A stretch of 64,000 bases of DNA from the NCBI GenBank assembly GCA_019454045.1, contig SKCR01031798.1, positions 30,850 to 94,849 of the forward strand, in the 5' to 3' direction. The translations under genes were made by a program, and so were the position numbers. This DNA comes from Zanthoxylum bungeanum (lineage: Eukaryota; Streptophyta; Magnoliopsida; Sapindales; Rutaceae). Positions 11,521 through 24,000 of the stretch are shown here, in pieces (within the stretch, counting starts at the first letter, position 1; each line of letters begins with the position of its first letter). Under the pieces are notes generated by a model. That model did no database searches. It saw only the letters and a list, made by a program, of their open reading frames with translations, and had not been told where the DNA came from.

Positions 11521-13921
11521 TGTTAGGGTTGGTGCTCTGAGCGCTAATTATATTATGTATTTCCTTGTAAATACTTATGTAACATTTTATTATGAATAAA
11601 ATTAACAGTTTCTTTTATATAACTTCTTCTTTAATATGATAAAGATGTAACTGACCTTAGAATGATTAGTTATGATACTGTTGCAAAAGCATCACAACTG
11701 ACATTGAGTTGTATCATGACGTTGTCATTCTTAGAATGTTCCCGGTCAAGGTTTACACTACTTAGTCAGTAAAGTAAACCTGTTGAGACTGGTACATGTC
11801 GTATATTGGAATCTTGGATTCTGATGGTTTCTCAGTGAACCATAAGTCTTGGAGACTAGTATAGTCGTGTAGGTGTTTGTAGCAGATAAACACTGAACGA
11901 CTCACCAAAGATTCTTAATGGATGGTACACCAACGTCAATAAGAATCTTCTTGGGTTGAGTGAGCATTGTGATTCTTTGACTTGAGATATCACTGTGGAT
12001 ATCTGAGCTATCCTCCATACTTAGATGGCAGTCACGTCACCGATCTATTTAGATCAAACCTCCGCCTGTTCGTTGGGTATGGACTGATGCTCATGATATC
12101 ATGTGTGTATCAAGATATGATCCGTCAGCTCTGTGTACAGAGCATAGGTATTCAATATGGAATTAGCAATTTGTTAAATCCATGGGCCCGTGGTACACTG
12201 TAGAAATTAGTTCTAAGTGTTTTTTGAGAGATTACTAATAGAAACATCGACGTGATTACATCTATAGAGATTTGACGTTTGTATCTATATCTCTGGATTA
12301 ATCCGGATACCTGTGACAGATGGATTATACGTATGCAGTGACATCGACCTGTATGATTCAAACAGTTTATCCGTGTTCGTCATAATATACGGGTGTGTGA
12401 ATTATGGACACGAAATTTGATTTCGTGACGGATATGCCTGAATCTAGAGAGTCTCACTAATGAAATATACTCGTAGAGCACTAGAGAAACTGTTATGAAT
12501 AATACTGATTATTTATAACTCGTTTAACGGTTAAACGAAAAATACATGCAATCGGGACCTAACGGTCATTTCTGAATTAATGTGTATTTGTATTTAATAT
12601 TTGATATTATTAAATACACATTAATTAAATATCAATTTGTGATATTTAAACTTATATCATTAATATATGTATTTGTGATATTTAATGTAAATATAATACA
12701 TATATTTAAGATATTTATATTTATTTATTAATTATTTAATTGTTAAATAATTAAATTAATTTATAAAATAAATATCTTTAAGTAATGATTTCAACTTTTT
12801 TAAAGTTGGAAATGGCATGGTTTCATTGGAACATATTTTATTCACTTTATTAAAGATAAGATGTCATCTTTAATGTTGTAAAATGTGGACTAATTAAAAT
12901 TGAACAAAATTAAAGAATTATTTTTTAATTTCTTGTTGCAATAATCGGCCATGTGAGAAAAATAAACAAAATGGTTTTGTTTCATTTTTTCCAACACTTA
13001 CACAAGTTCAACAAAAATTGCAAAAGAAAGTTGAGAGCTTTTGTTGAAAAAGAAAAGGAAAATCAAAGCAAAATTGGATTTTGTAAGTAATTTAATTTCT
13101 TCTTCTACATGAAAATTGTTTAATTTTTTCTTCGCTTCAATTGTGTTATTAAGATCATGTCTCTACTCTTTTAGTTTGTATTTAAATTTATTGGAAGCTT
13201 GTTGGATGAGTTCATGCATGTATAATTAATTAATTTGCTTATTAGTGTAATTAAACTTAATAAATTAATTAGAAAATTAAAGTTTCCATTCTAGAGTTAA
13301 TTATCCATTCATAATTAGCCTAGAATTGTTCTTGATTAATTTCATGATGGTGAGACTTGATTGATGTGGTAATTGGATGATTAAAGTATTAAATTTTGTC
13401 AATTTAATATAAATTACCCAATTTGAGTAATTTGTAAAATTAGGGTTCTTAACCCATTCACATTTTGGGGCTTTTTCATATATTTAATATAATTTGATGT
13501 ATATTTGATGTATGTCAAATTTGGATTGATTGGATTTGATCTTGATGTGTTTTGAACAAATTGGGCCAAATTACAATTAATTAAAAATCTGGGCAGATTC
13601 TGTAATTCTGGACATTTTAGAAAATTCTGGAAAGTTTCTGGATTTGAGTTGCAAATTAAAAAAATTATTTTGGGATTGATTTGGAATCAATTAAATATCT
13701 AATTGACATAATTAAGCACCAAAATAATTAATTTGTAAAAGTTTGGGGTAATTTGGTAATTAAAAAAATATGATTTCTTGGGTTAAAATTTCATATTTTA
13801 AGTATTGGTTAATTAAATAAATAAGTTTATTTAATTGTTCCAAGAAAAATTTTTGAAATCGGAAAAATTCGTTTTCCGCGCTCCGCTGCGCCAACCCTTA
13901 ATTCCTTATAAAACTCCAACA
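11521..13921 (+). repeat. family-2 LTR shared by elements B and H
   Basis: This 2401-bp LTR starts TGTTAGGGTTGGTGCTCTG and ends CTCCAACA. It has a PPT on its left (end of B) and a PBS on its right (start of H), so it serves as 3' LTR of one copy and 5' LTR of the next. It contains a perfect 15-bp inverted repeat (12575-12589 with 12612-12626) and a GTGTTT/AAACAC hairpin (11873-11893). It matches 51805-53819 at about 95 percent by eye outside the deletion. Confidence 0.9.
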
Positions 13922-13924
13922 AAA

Positions 13925-13936
13925 TGGTATCAGAGC
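13925..13936 (+). promoter_or_regulatory. primer-binding site of element H (tRNA-iMet)
   Basis: TGGTATCAGAGC lies three bases after the LTR end. It is complementary to the 3' end of plant initiator tRNA-Met, the usual copia primer. Confidence 0.9.
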
Positions 13937-14145
13937 GAGTCTGATTTTGGATGGGGTAATCTTGACTTTTAATGCATGCATGTGTTTATTTAATTTGATT
14001 AAATAAAACAAAAACATTTTTGCGGACAATCCCTATTTAAATAAGGTTTCTAATTTAATATGTATTTGATGCATATTAATTGGTCCGTCTTGTCAATACC
14101 GCTTATCGATAAACTTTCTGCTACTATATCCGAGAACGTGCCAAA
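13937..14145 (+). other. leader of element H, first part
   Basis: Untranslated sequence between the PBS and the G insertion point, with no reading frame of note. It ends in GAACGTGCCAAA, the first of four copies of a leader motif whose others lie at 47387, 47466 and 47572. Confidence 0.75.
14141..14145. repeat. target-site duplication CCAAA, left copy (element G)
   Basis: CCAAA precedes the TGTTGG start of G and recurs at 47301-47305 just after the CTAACA end of its 3' LTR. Joining the flanks restores the H leader motif GAACGTGCCAAAGCTGT. Confidence 0.85.
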
Positions 14146-15015
14146 TGTTGGACAATTATGACCCATAACATCACTATTTGTAAAAGACATGGTGTTTTTG
14201 TACAAATTAACTATGTGACAAAGGAAATTGCTATTTTATCATTTTGTAATTGGATTACTTGGATATATAAATGATAAAAGTCCATATGATCAGTACCAGA
14301 TTAATAAGATATGAGACAGTATTAATCCACGAAAGGTTTGATCATTAAGTATCCCTAGTCGTAGTATTATCGAGAATGGACATCGATAATGCTGAATAGA
14401 CTAGTATTACACTTGTGTGCGTTATGGAAGCTAAACGACATAGTTCTCATATATTTAGGTAATGGATACTTATGGAAGTGTGATAGAAGGTTCTGTTATC
14501 CGTTGGACCGGGAACAATTTCGCTCTGGATAGACCCCTCAGAGTCCCATTGGTAGTATGACTATGTGTCTATGGGAATCCGAATCAGGGTAGGTGTATAT
14601 GGTCTTAACCTGAGACTTGCATCGCTAATACTTGCGACAATCAGTATACTTTGGTTTTGGTCGTCCGAAGTTTTAACAGGTTATGTGCACGCCTCTTCTG
14701 GGTATACTGAGAATTGTAGTTTATTGGGTGTGATGTCAATATGGAAGTATCACTTCAGTCATATGGAGATGATGATAACGCATGATACAAAACTAGTACT
14801 CTTAAATGCTGCAGCTATCGGGATAGTATGATTGAGTCATGATTATCCGATCACCCAAGAGTTTGGAACTCTACAACAAAGCTTGGAGCTTCTTCTACAT
14901 CCATGTAAAAGTTTTGAACTTCAACCGATCAATGTAAGTTTTTTCCGCAAACTTTCTTAATATATTCACACACGAATCAATCTTAGAGATCCTTGACATG
15001 TCTAGAATACTAACA
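14146..15015 (+). repeat. 5' LTR of element G, internally deleted
   Basis: TGTTGGACAATTATGACC to CTAACA, only 870 bp because about 1 kb is missing at about 14850. Its last 165 bases differ from the 3' LTR by about 4 percent. The first 570 bases match the inverted LTR of element D (28691-29263) more closely, about 98 percent. Confidence 0.85.
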
Positions 15016-15016
15016 A

Positions 15017-15029
15017 TGGTATCATGATC
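15017..15029 (+). promoter_or_regulatory. primer-binding site of element G (mutated)
   Basis: TGGTATCATGATC lies one base after the LTR. Element C has TGGTATCATGAGC at the same place, so these copies share an extra base compared with the canonical iMet PBS. Confidence 0.75.
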
Positions 15030-16181
15030 CACCTAAACTTGATTTTAATTTCTAGGGTTCTAAACTTTATTTGGGGATTTTTTGCTTGGAGTTTGAAAAT
15101 GCCTAAATTGGTTGTTTGGTTATGATTAGATGATGATGAATTGGATTTGTGCATCAATGGAATTGTGAAAAATTTATTAGATTAATTTTCCCTAAAATTC
15201 CTCACTTGGCCGAATGTAACCCTAGATGTTCTCATGGTGATTTTTTGATTTTAGATTATTGGATGAGTTTAAAGCATGAAATGAATATTAATTGTTGGTT
15301 TAATTGGATTGAAATAAAAAATTGAATGTTATTCCATGACATTGCCGTGAGATTGAGCATGTTGAATAGATTGATTTTGCTTCAATTTGTGTTGGACATG
15401 AATTGGATGATTAAAGCATGATTAATTAGTTTAATTGATGTTTTGGAAATATTAGTTTAATTAATTAATTATGGAAATTACACTTTAATTAAATTAATGT
15501 GATATTTGGAATATTATGTTAATAATAAATTAGTCTTTAAATTGGATTGGGCTAATTTTTTATATTCGGACTAATGGGCTTGGTTGGGCCAAGTTTGGTT
15601 TTGGACAATTGGGTTGGATCCAATTGGGCCTAAACCATTTCCATAAAGTCCAAATATGACTTTTGGGCCTTTAAAAATTTAATTGGGCCTAAATTGATTT
15701 TTGGCATAGGGTGATTCCTATTTGGGCCTTGACATTTTGTGTTTGATCCATTATGGCCAAAACACATGCCTAAAGAATTAATTGAAAGCCTATTGGACTT
15801 TAATTGAATAGTATTGGATGCTAATTGGGCATTTGAGACCCATTTGGATTGGATTTGGAATTCAAGTCTAAAAGGCACTATTATAAGTGTAATTATTTAA
15901 TTTGGAATTAAATATGAATTAGTATTGGATACAATTTAAATTGGATTTAAAATTGTAGTTCAATATAATTTAAGAATACATACTTTGAGTATTTATTCTT
16001 AAAAGAGTTGGACTCGCGCAAATCAAATCGTTGTTTGAACATTGGATGGTCATTAATCAAAGATTAATTAATTGGATTAGATTGATTGACAGCATGCTTT
16101 GTGTGAATATTTGAAAGTATTTATATAAATAATGTATATCAGATAGATATTAGATGGGTGAGGCAATTTTGGAAATTGTTG
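15030..16181 (+). other. leader of element G, truncated
   Basis: Non-coding leader matching C (18305 onward), including a run of TGGGCC or TGGGCT motifs at 15545-15840. It ends abruptly at 16181, where minus-oriented LTR sequence of element D starts. No target duplication marks the junction. The minus-strand frame 15630-15878 is a shadow. Confidence 0.7.
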
Positions 16182-16369
16182 TAAGTTCATGGGTGAGTTT
16201 CCCTATCACCTTCAAGAGACTCCCAAGTGCTAGCAAGGTTGAAATTTTTGCAACAAAAATTTCCAAGGGGAGAAGAGGACTCACGACTTTGTGAAGAAGA
16301 AAAGAGAGAATTTTGTTATTTTTGTTTCTAAAACAAATTACCAAAGTTGCCTTACAAAAAGGTGGTATA
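16182..16369 (-). repeat. LTR fragment of element D, outer part
   Basis: TCATGGGTGAGTTTCCCTAT and the following GTGCTAGCAAGG match the minus-oriented LTRs of F (about 35050) and A. It ends with GTATA, the target duplication of C, and continues at 28259. Confidence 0.75.
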
Positions 16370-18290
16370 TGTTGGACAATTATGACCAATAGCATCACTA
16401 TTTATACAGAACATGGTGTTATTGTACAAATTAACTATGTGACAAAGGAAATTGCTCTTTTATCATTTGTAATTGGATTACCGGGATACACAAATGATAA
16501 AAGTCCATATGATTAGTTCCAGATTAATAAGATATGAGACAATATTAATCCACTAAGGTTTAATCATTAAAATATCCCTAGTCGTAGTATTATCGAGATT
16601 GGACATCGATAATGCGGAATAGACTAGTATTGCACTTGTGCGTGTTATGGGAACATAACAACATATTTCTCATATATTTGGGTATTAGATGCTCATGCAA
16701 GTGTAATAGGAGGTTGTGTTTACCGATGGTACGGAAACAGCTTCGCTCTGGATAGACCCCGCGAAGTCCCATTGGTAGTATGACTATGTGTCTATGGGAA
16801 TCCGCATCAGGGTAGGTGTATTTGGTCTTAACCTGAGACTTGCATCGCTAGTACTTGCGACAATCAATACGCTTGGTTTTGGTCGTCCAGGACTTTAACA
16901 GGTTCTGTGTACCCTCTTATGGGTTTATTGAGAATCGTAGTGTATTGGGTGTGATGTCAAGATGGAAGTATCACTTCAGTCATATGGAGATGATGATCAC
17001 GCAGGGATACAGAACTGGTACTCTAAATGGTTGCAACCATCGGGATAATATGACATGGTCATGATTACCCGATTAAAGAGACTAGTTGCTTGTAATCTGA
17101 TATATGCTTCGTACGGGGCAGACACTATTCCAGCCCCAGGCCTTGCATGTGACATCCAATACTGGATCGCAATACGAAATACTATGTATACTACACCTGA
17201 CATAGATTATATATTCCATTAAGAATATTTCTGGAGAATTGGGTAGGCATGGTACTTTGCTAGAAGCCAACCATGTCTTGTAAATCGGTAAAAACATAGT
17301 ACGAGGTACGTACGTGTTCGGATAGTCCGACGATCGGATTTACTGCCAACATATCCAGGGATCTCATGGGTCGCTTCCCGAAGATTCACCGATGACGTAT
17401 GATTCGAACATAATTAATCTAGGATTAATTACGGAGAGATTTTATCTGGGATAAAATACTATTAGAAGAGAGAGAACGATTAATTTGGAATTAATAGATT
17501 TCGACGCGGAATTAAAATTGGATTTTAATTCGGGCTAACGAATTGATTTAGAATTAATTCCCGAGCGATGTGAATAGTAATTTTGCTAGGCATAATTATT
17601 TAATTCAGATTTGATTTAATTACGTCGCAATGGAAAGTTCGTTAATTCGGAATTAACGAACCCGAGCCCGGAATGTGTTTGCGGGCCCACTCGCATTTTG
17701 AATTAAAGTACGGCCCATAAGTCGCATCGCAAGTCACATCACTTGTCACTTTAGTGATGGAAGTCATGTCACCTTTTGTGTGATTGACAACCAGTCACTA
17801 TTCATGATGAGAGTTGTTGAAGGAATTGAATGCCATTTTCCCTCCATTTTTTCCTTTTGCTTTTTTGGAAAAACAAATACCAAAAGTGTGAAGGATTTTG
17901 TGATTATGTTTTTAGAAAACAAAAACAAAGGAAAATAGAAAACTCTCTCTCCCTTTTTTGCTCCAAAACTGTGAGCTTCTCCACCATTAGAAGGAAAATT
18001 GTTTTCTTTCTAATCTTGCTAGCATATTCAAGGAATCATATCAATGTGTTAGGGAAACTAATCCCTTGAGCTTGGAATCAAGATCAAAGCTTGGAGATTG
18101 GATTCAACATTCAAAGAGGAAGCTTGGAGACTTCTCAAAGGACACCTTGGCCGAAACTTCAACAATAAATTTTTTGTTTTTGACGCATCCTAAATCCGTT
18201 CAATGTAAGTATGATTCCGCCATACTTTACTTTAGTATTCACATGATTTCATTGCTTATATGATCTTGGATAATGTCTTAGAGACCATCA
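16370..18290 (+). repeat. 5' LTR of element C
   Basis: TGTTGGACAATTATGACC to ACCATCA (degenerate CCAACA), 1921 bp. It matches 26304-28258. Open frames such as 17830-18069 recur in the 3' LTR copy (27798-28037) because the LTRs are repeats. They have no recognisable protein similarity. Confidence 0.9.
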
Positions 18291-18291
18291 A

Positions 18292-18304
18292 TGGTATCAT
18301 GAGC
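18292..18304 (+). promoter_or_regulatory. primer-binding site of element C
   Basis: TGGTATCATGAGC follows the 5' LTR by one base. It differs from the iMet-complementary TGGTATCAGAGC by one inserted base. Confidence 0.8.
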
Positions 18305-20640
18305 CTTGATGAACATGAAATTGAACTTAGGGTTTATATTCTAAAATTTGGGTAAATTTGATTTGAGCATGTTTTAATCAAATTGTTTGTTTCAGTATGC
18401 TTGTATGTTGATAACTTAGAGTTATGCATGATCAATTTTAGAAAAAATTAATTGGATTAATTTTGACCAAATGCTAGGCTTGGCCGAATGCAATGTAGCC
18501 CTAAAGTCATGGTATTTTTTGTTCTTTTGATCATTGGATGAGTTTAAAGACTTGAGATAAATTGATTAATGATTTAATTGGATTGAAATCGAAATCGGTT
18601 TTAAAAATCCCAAAATGTCGTGACCTTGAGAAGCATGAAATGAGATGATTTTTTGTTTCAATAATGTTGGACATGTGTTGAACAAATTAAAGCATGATTA
18701 ATTAATTAAATTGAATTTTGTAAAAGTTAATTTAGATAGTTAATTAATGCAATACACTTTAAATTAATTAAATTATGAAATTTGGAATTTTAGAATTTGA
18801 TTAATTGGGCTTCATTTAGAATTGGGCTTTAAATGTTGTATTTGGGCCTAATGGGCTTGGTTGGGCCAAGTTGGTTTAGGTCAATTGGATTGGATCCAAA
18901 TTGGGCCTAAATCATTCCATTAAGTCCAAATATGACAAATGAGCCTTTTATGTTTAATTGGGCCTTATGGGATGAAATTGGTTTATTGGCAAATAGGGTG
19001 ATTCCTTAATTGGGCTTTGGTATTTGAGTTTGACCCATATTGACCAAAGTCCATGCCTTAAGAAATTAATTGAAAGCCCATTGGACTTTAATTAAACGAC
19101 ATTGGATGTTAATTGGGCTTTGAGACCCATTTAGATTAGATTTGGAATCTAAGTCGTAAATACGCATTTAAAAGTGTAATTATTTAATTTGAAATTAAAT
19201 ATAGAACTAGTATTGAATACAATTTAAATTAGATTTAAATTGTAGTTCGATATAATTCAAGAATTCGTACTTTGAGTACTTATTCTTAAACGAGTTGGAC
19301 TCGCGCAAATCAAATCGTTGTTTGAACATTGGATGATCACTTTATTCAAAGATTAATTAATTGGATTAGATTGATTGAATAACATGCTTTGTGTGAATAC
19401 ATGGATGTGTTGAATGAATAATGTATATCGGATGGATATTAGAAGGGAAATGACAATTTTGGAAATCGTTGTAAATTTAGAATTTATTAAATTGGACCTG
19501 CGTGTCCAGCCTTATATCTCGATTCTTTGTAATTCTCTTCTCACCTAATTCCCCTCAATGTTAATGAGGTTTATTTAATTGTATTATGTAATTGGGTAGA
19601 AGTTAGAATAGTGCTAGCCGGGGAGAGGAAATGGAGTGATTTGTTCTAGGAACAATCTGTGAGATATCCATCCGCATATCATTATTAATTTATTTACCGC
19701 GCCTTATTATGCTTTTAGAATGCATGCTTAAGGGTGTATGATGAGACCTAATCAAAGATAATTAATTGGTTGCCAATTACGCGAAAAAACCTCAACAAAT
19801 ATTAAGCGTTTTCCTTCCATTGAATGATTCATTCTTAAGATCCAAGATTGGCACTGGTTTATTGGCCAAAGTCAAGACCTTTGTCCATCGCGGATGTGTT
19901 TGAATCATGAAGGCTTTATTCCATATCGCATGTCTTGTCCAAGTTGTGATTTGTTGGCCAAAGTCAAGATCACTTCTTGTCCATCGACATCGATTATGAA
20001 GCTTTCCAAGGTCAATGGGTCCCGCTTAACTGGAATCATTAAGCTTGTTGTGCCAAAGCCAAGGCTTAGTTGGTTCAGAGGAAAAGGTTAGGCAATATAT
20101 TGGATATATTGGCATATATTAGATATATGTTTTGGACTTGGATGTCCACCTACTGGATCTAGGAATTGGATGAGATCCAATTGATCTTAGAGATCTACCT
20201 AGTTAAATATCATACAGTTTGTTGGCCAAAGTCAAGGTTGTGTGTTATTTAACGGGATCCTAGCCCACTAGGAAACTAGGTTTCCCGAGTACTCAACGGA
20301 GGGTTAGAGAATCGCCAAAAAATAGTGGGAGGCAAGTATTAAATTTGCAATTTAATTTAGATACTTGCAAATACGCTCTCATTTCAATTTTTCGTCATTA
20401 TTTATTAATATATATATTATTTGGACTAATATTTAAATGTTGTTTTAATTGAACAGTTGGACGTATTCAAACTACTTCAATTTATAGTTGATTATATAAT
20501 TGGATTATAGTAATCAATATATTTGAATTTAACCAATCAAATTATAGTTGATTATATAGTTACACTATAGTAATCATTATATTCAATAGTACCCGAAATC
20601 ATTGATTGGATAGTTGGACTATTAGAATCAAGATAACTGA
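18305..20640 (+). other. untranslated leader of element C
   Basis: 2.3 kb without gag-pol. It contains about nine TGGGCC/TGGGCT motifs (18800-19130) and three copies of TTGTTGGCCAAAGTCAAG (19859, 19951, 20219). The unassigned leader frame at 19894-20091 lies over the second. It is the plus-strand equivalent of the leaders in A, D and F. Confidence 0.75.
19894..20091 (+). CDS. unassigned leader reading frame, 65 codons (element C)
   Basis: Encodes SCPSCDLLAKVKITSCPSTS and NGSRLTGIIKLVVPKPRLSW, clearly homologous to the frames in A and F. Here the frame reads past the position where F stops (PRLS) to WFRGKG. The upstream part seen in A and F (CWPKSRPLSVEDVFE) is frame-disrupted. I recognise no protein family, and start and expression are unknown. 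Confidence 0.3.
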   Translation: MCLNHEGFIPYRMSCPSCDLLAKVKITSCPSTSIMKLSKVNGSRLTGIIKLVVPKPRLSWFRGKG

Positions 20641-20649
20641 AAGATTAGC

Positions 20650-21245
20650 GTTTAGAACATAATCCTGGGTGAAAATGTCTTTAAACGGCTCCAATTTTCA
20701 GATTGGGAATAGAACCTCAGGATAGTCTTGGGAACTGAGAAGTTACTCTATTTGATAGAGAAACCTCTCGGGCCTAAGCCCGGAGTTGAGCGAATAGTGG
20801 AGCATGAGTTTTGGAAGACTCATGGTGATGATAACTTTTCTGCTTAATCCGTTATGCTTACCGCAATGACTCTTTAATTCCGTCATCAAAACTAAGGATT
20901 AGATCCTTATACTATGATGTTGAAATTAAATATCTTCAAAGATCTATTCTTAGATCTAAGAAGTACAAATTGCAAAAGAAGCTCTTTCGCTCGCGTATGT
21001 CAGAGGGTACATCTGTCAAGCACTAGGTGTCGCAGATGATTGCTGACATCGATCAGCTAGGTTAGCTGCGCATTACCTACGTGGCCGAGACTACCAAAGA
21101 TTTGATCTTATAGTCTCTACCCGAAAGCTGGGGCAGGTTCTTTTTGAACCGAGAGTAAACTCTTGGAGAGTTGATGGCTATGCTCTAGGAGGCAGAGCCA
21201 GAGCTTCTAAAAGGACATGAAGGAAGTGAAGGCGGGGCAAGGCTC
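20650..21245 (+). pseudogene. copia gag remnant (element C)
   Basis: Nucleotide sequence parallels the gag of D: CTCTCGGGCCTAAGCCCGGA and the GAGTTTTGGAAGACTCATGG region, then the segment giving SRMSEGTS-like text near 20990. Stops and frameshifts occur throughout. The region corresponding to the zinc knuckle is missing between about 21225 and 21250. Confidence 0.75.
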
Positions 21246-22330
21246 CGGCTTCAAATATGTTTGTAATAAACATGTTCACTACTGGTTTCAAAATTGGATT
21301 TTTGATACTAAGTGTTGTACATAAATATATATACTGATGTGCGGGATCTGCTGATAAGCAGGATACTGACTTCAGTTGAGATCGACCTGCGAGTCGGAAA
21401 CGAGACGAGAGTCGCTGTTTTAACCGTAGAATCCTAAGTTTAGGAACTACCCTTTGGGCATGTACTTAAATTAGGAAACTGTTATAATATACCTAGTTTG
21501 ACTAGAAACATTATCTCTATGTCTAAGTTTAACCCGTTGCGGGTATACCTTTATATTCTAGAACACTAAGTGTTTTATTTTATAAAGATGATATTGAGAT
21601 AAACACATTAGATGTGAATAACAGTATTTATATTTAGAATATAAATTAATCTCATACATATATCCTGACAAACAAATAGCTCAAACTGAATTAATCAGAT
21701 GAGACTTATTTGTGGCATTGTTGTCTGGGACACATTAACAAGACTCGTATATCCACACTTTCGAAGAGTGGATACTAGGACGAATTTGATTCTAATTCAA
21801 ATGATGTCTACGAATCTAGTTTATTAGGCAAAGTTCCTAAAGCACCTTTTACACTTTAAAATTGCAATTGCCACCGATCTGTTAGCCCTCATTCATAGTG
21901 ACGTAAGTGGGCCCATGTCTAGCTAGGCTAGAGGTGGATATAATATTTCGTAACCTTTACAGATGTGGCATCGCGTTATGGTTATGTGTATCTTATGAAA
22001 CACAAGTCAGAAACTTTTAGAGTTTCGACACGAAATAGACAGATTGGCTAAAGTATTAAACCGTCACGGTTAGATCGTGGTGGAAAATACTTAAGCAATA
22101 AGTTTCTCGAATATTTGAAAGAGTATAGTATTCTTTCATAAAGGACTCCTCCCGGAACACCTCAATTTGATGGTGTGTCCGAACAGAGAAACCAAACTTT
22201 GTCAGACATGGTAAGGTTAATTATGAGTCGCTCTGAGCTAACCATTTTCCTTCTAGGGATACGCATTAAACAGTGCAATACTTATTTTGAATAAGGTTCC
22301 ATAAAAATCTGTTAGACATATTTCATATTA
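21246..22330 (+). pseudogene. copia protease, pre-integrase and integrase remnants (element C)
   Basis: The protease site region (AATTGGATTTTTGATACTAA at about 21291) has lost the DSG codons. The zinc-binding histidine region appears near 21712-21735 (TTGTCTGGGACACATTAACA). Integrase sequence runs from about 21890 to 22330. Integrase would insert element DNA into the genome. Every domain is frameshifted relative to D, so only nucleotide similarity supports the call. Confidence 0.7.
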
Positions 22331-22379
22331 GATATGAACAGGAAAGAAACCGGGTTTTCTCATTCCTGAAGATTTGGGA

Positions 22380-23162
22380 ATGCTAGGCATATGTTTGGAT
22401 GATGCCAAACTAAAACCCAAATCAGATAAGTGCTAAATTTGTAGGTTATCCTAGGGAAACCAAGGTATAGTACTTATACAACTCACAAGAGAACAATGTA
22501 ATTGTTGCTCTCCATGCGGTTTTCCTCAGAGGAATACCTATATGCAGTGGTAAGTGGGAGGAATGTAAAACTCGATGAAAATCAGAGTAATACTGTTCCA
22601 GGCACCGAGTCCTCATGGAACACAAACAGTTCATCAGGGATGAAACTATACCACAATCTTCGAATACACAAGAACCGCGTAGGTCGGAGAGAGTCAGAAA
22701 ACAACCTGGGAGCTATGGGTTTCTGATCTCACCTTATAAAGATGTCAATCTTCTTGAGGAAGACGAAATGACTACGAATGAGGAAATGATACAAGGTATT
22801 GACTCCTTTCATAGCAAAGTGTCATGAAATCTGAAATGGATCCATGTATACCAACCAAGTTTGGACACTGGTTGTTGTACCGGAAGGCATTGTGCCTATT
22901 GGTACTAAATGAGTCTTCAAGGAAGACATACATGGATGGCAACATACAAACGTACAAAGCTAGGCTTGTAGCGAAAGGGTATCGTCAACGACATGGTGTT
23001 GATTACGAAATTTTTTTTTCACATGTTGCCATGATTAAATCCATTTGGATAATGTTTGCTAATGCTGCATGTTTCATTTATGAAATATGGCAGCTGAACA
23101 TCAAAACCGCTTTCCTTAAACGGAAACCTTTTGGAGGGTGTTTACAACATCCTGACAGTTTT
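22380..23162 (+). pseudogene. copia linker and RT, first part (element C)
   Basis: Frame 22615-22827 contains RRSERVRKQPGSYGF, the usual linker before copia RT. Frame 22824-23174 contains YKARLVAKGYRQRHGVDYEI, FANAACFIYEIWQLNIKTAF and LKRKPFGGCLQHPD. A frameshift separates them. The sequence is interrupted by insertion M after GTTTT at 23158-23162. Confidence 0.85.
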
Positions 23163-24000
23163 TTACCGGCGTAAACACACCCGTATAACGCAAGCGTACG
23201 TATCGTTCAAGTAGTATAAAAATATCGATCCCACGAGGACTTAATTCCTACTGTTGTTATTAATTATTGATACTATTTATTTACAGATATCTAATTGATG
23301 GAGAATAGAATGATTGCTTGATATATTTGGTTGATTGTAGATTTGCTAAATAAATAAAAAGACAAAAGAAAATACAAAAGACTCAAAAGAAAATACTAAG
23401 GAAAATAAAAGAAAAGACTCAAAGATCTAGGGTCGTGACTCCACTCAATATTATTAAAAAGATGAATTGATTCTTTTATTTATGTGTAATAAATCAGTTT
23501 GCTAACCTGGAACATGAAAATATGCAAAAGCCTCTATCGATGGTCAGACGCAAATACCCAATATAACCCAATTGAACCATATGTCTATGTCAACCAAATT
23601 ACCTGGATTCATTAAGATTAAGTTCCAATTATAGCTACCCTCGCCCGACAGGTATATGTCTATCCTTTAAGGAAATCTATTAAAGGGTTATCTATCCTCA
23701 AGGAAGATCGTGGGCTCTTGAATCTAAGGCTGAAACCTAAAATCTCTATGTCTAGTTCATTTTAAGTTTACCATATCAATCTTATTGGTGATCAGACAAC
23801 AAGAAGCATTAAGCTTAAGACTCAATAAACAAACTAAAGAATTACCCAATAAATAATTAAATCAATTATTAAGCCTAGTAATATTGTGTTTCATCACTTT
23901 CCTAGAATAAAATAAAATGCTGGGGGTTAGAGGATTCACCTTTAGAAATCTCAAATTATTATAATATGGAAATTGCCAGTATTATCCAATTAAGTTGAAC

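Larger units (their letters stand above)
1..13921 (+). mobile_element. Ty1/copia element B (family 2), left-truncated by the window, interrupted by element A
   Basis: The window opens inside the pol gene of a copia element. Its RT half occupies 1-908, its RNase H half 10697-11520, and its 3' LTR 11521-13921. The two pol halves join colinearly when element A is removed, as shown by the uninterrupted paralogue H at 50045-51804. Its gag, integrase and 5' LTR lie outside the window. The same LTR is followed by a PBS and a second internal region (H), so B and H share it in a head-to-tail array. Confidence 0.85.

Noticed and set aside
17830..18263. Frames in the C 5' LTR conserved at 27798-28231, including a hydrophobic start
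   Set aside because: Conservation equals that of the rest of the LTR pair, so it shows shared origin and not coding constraint.
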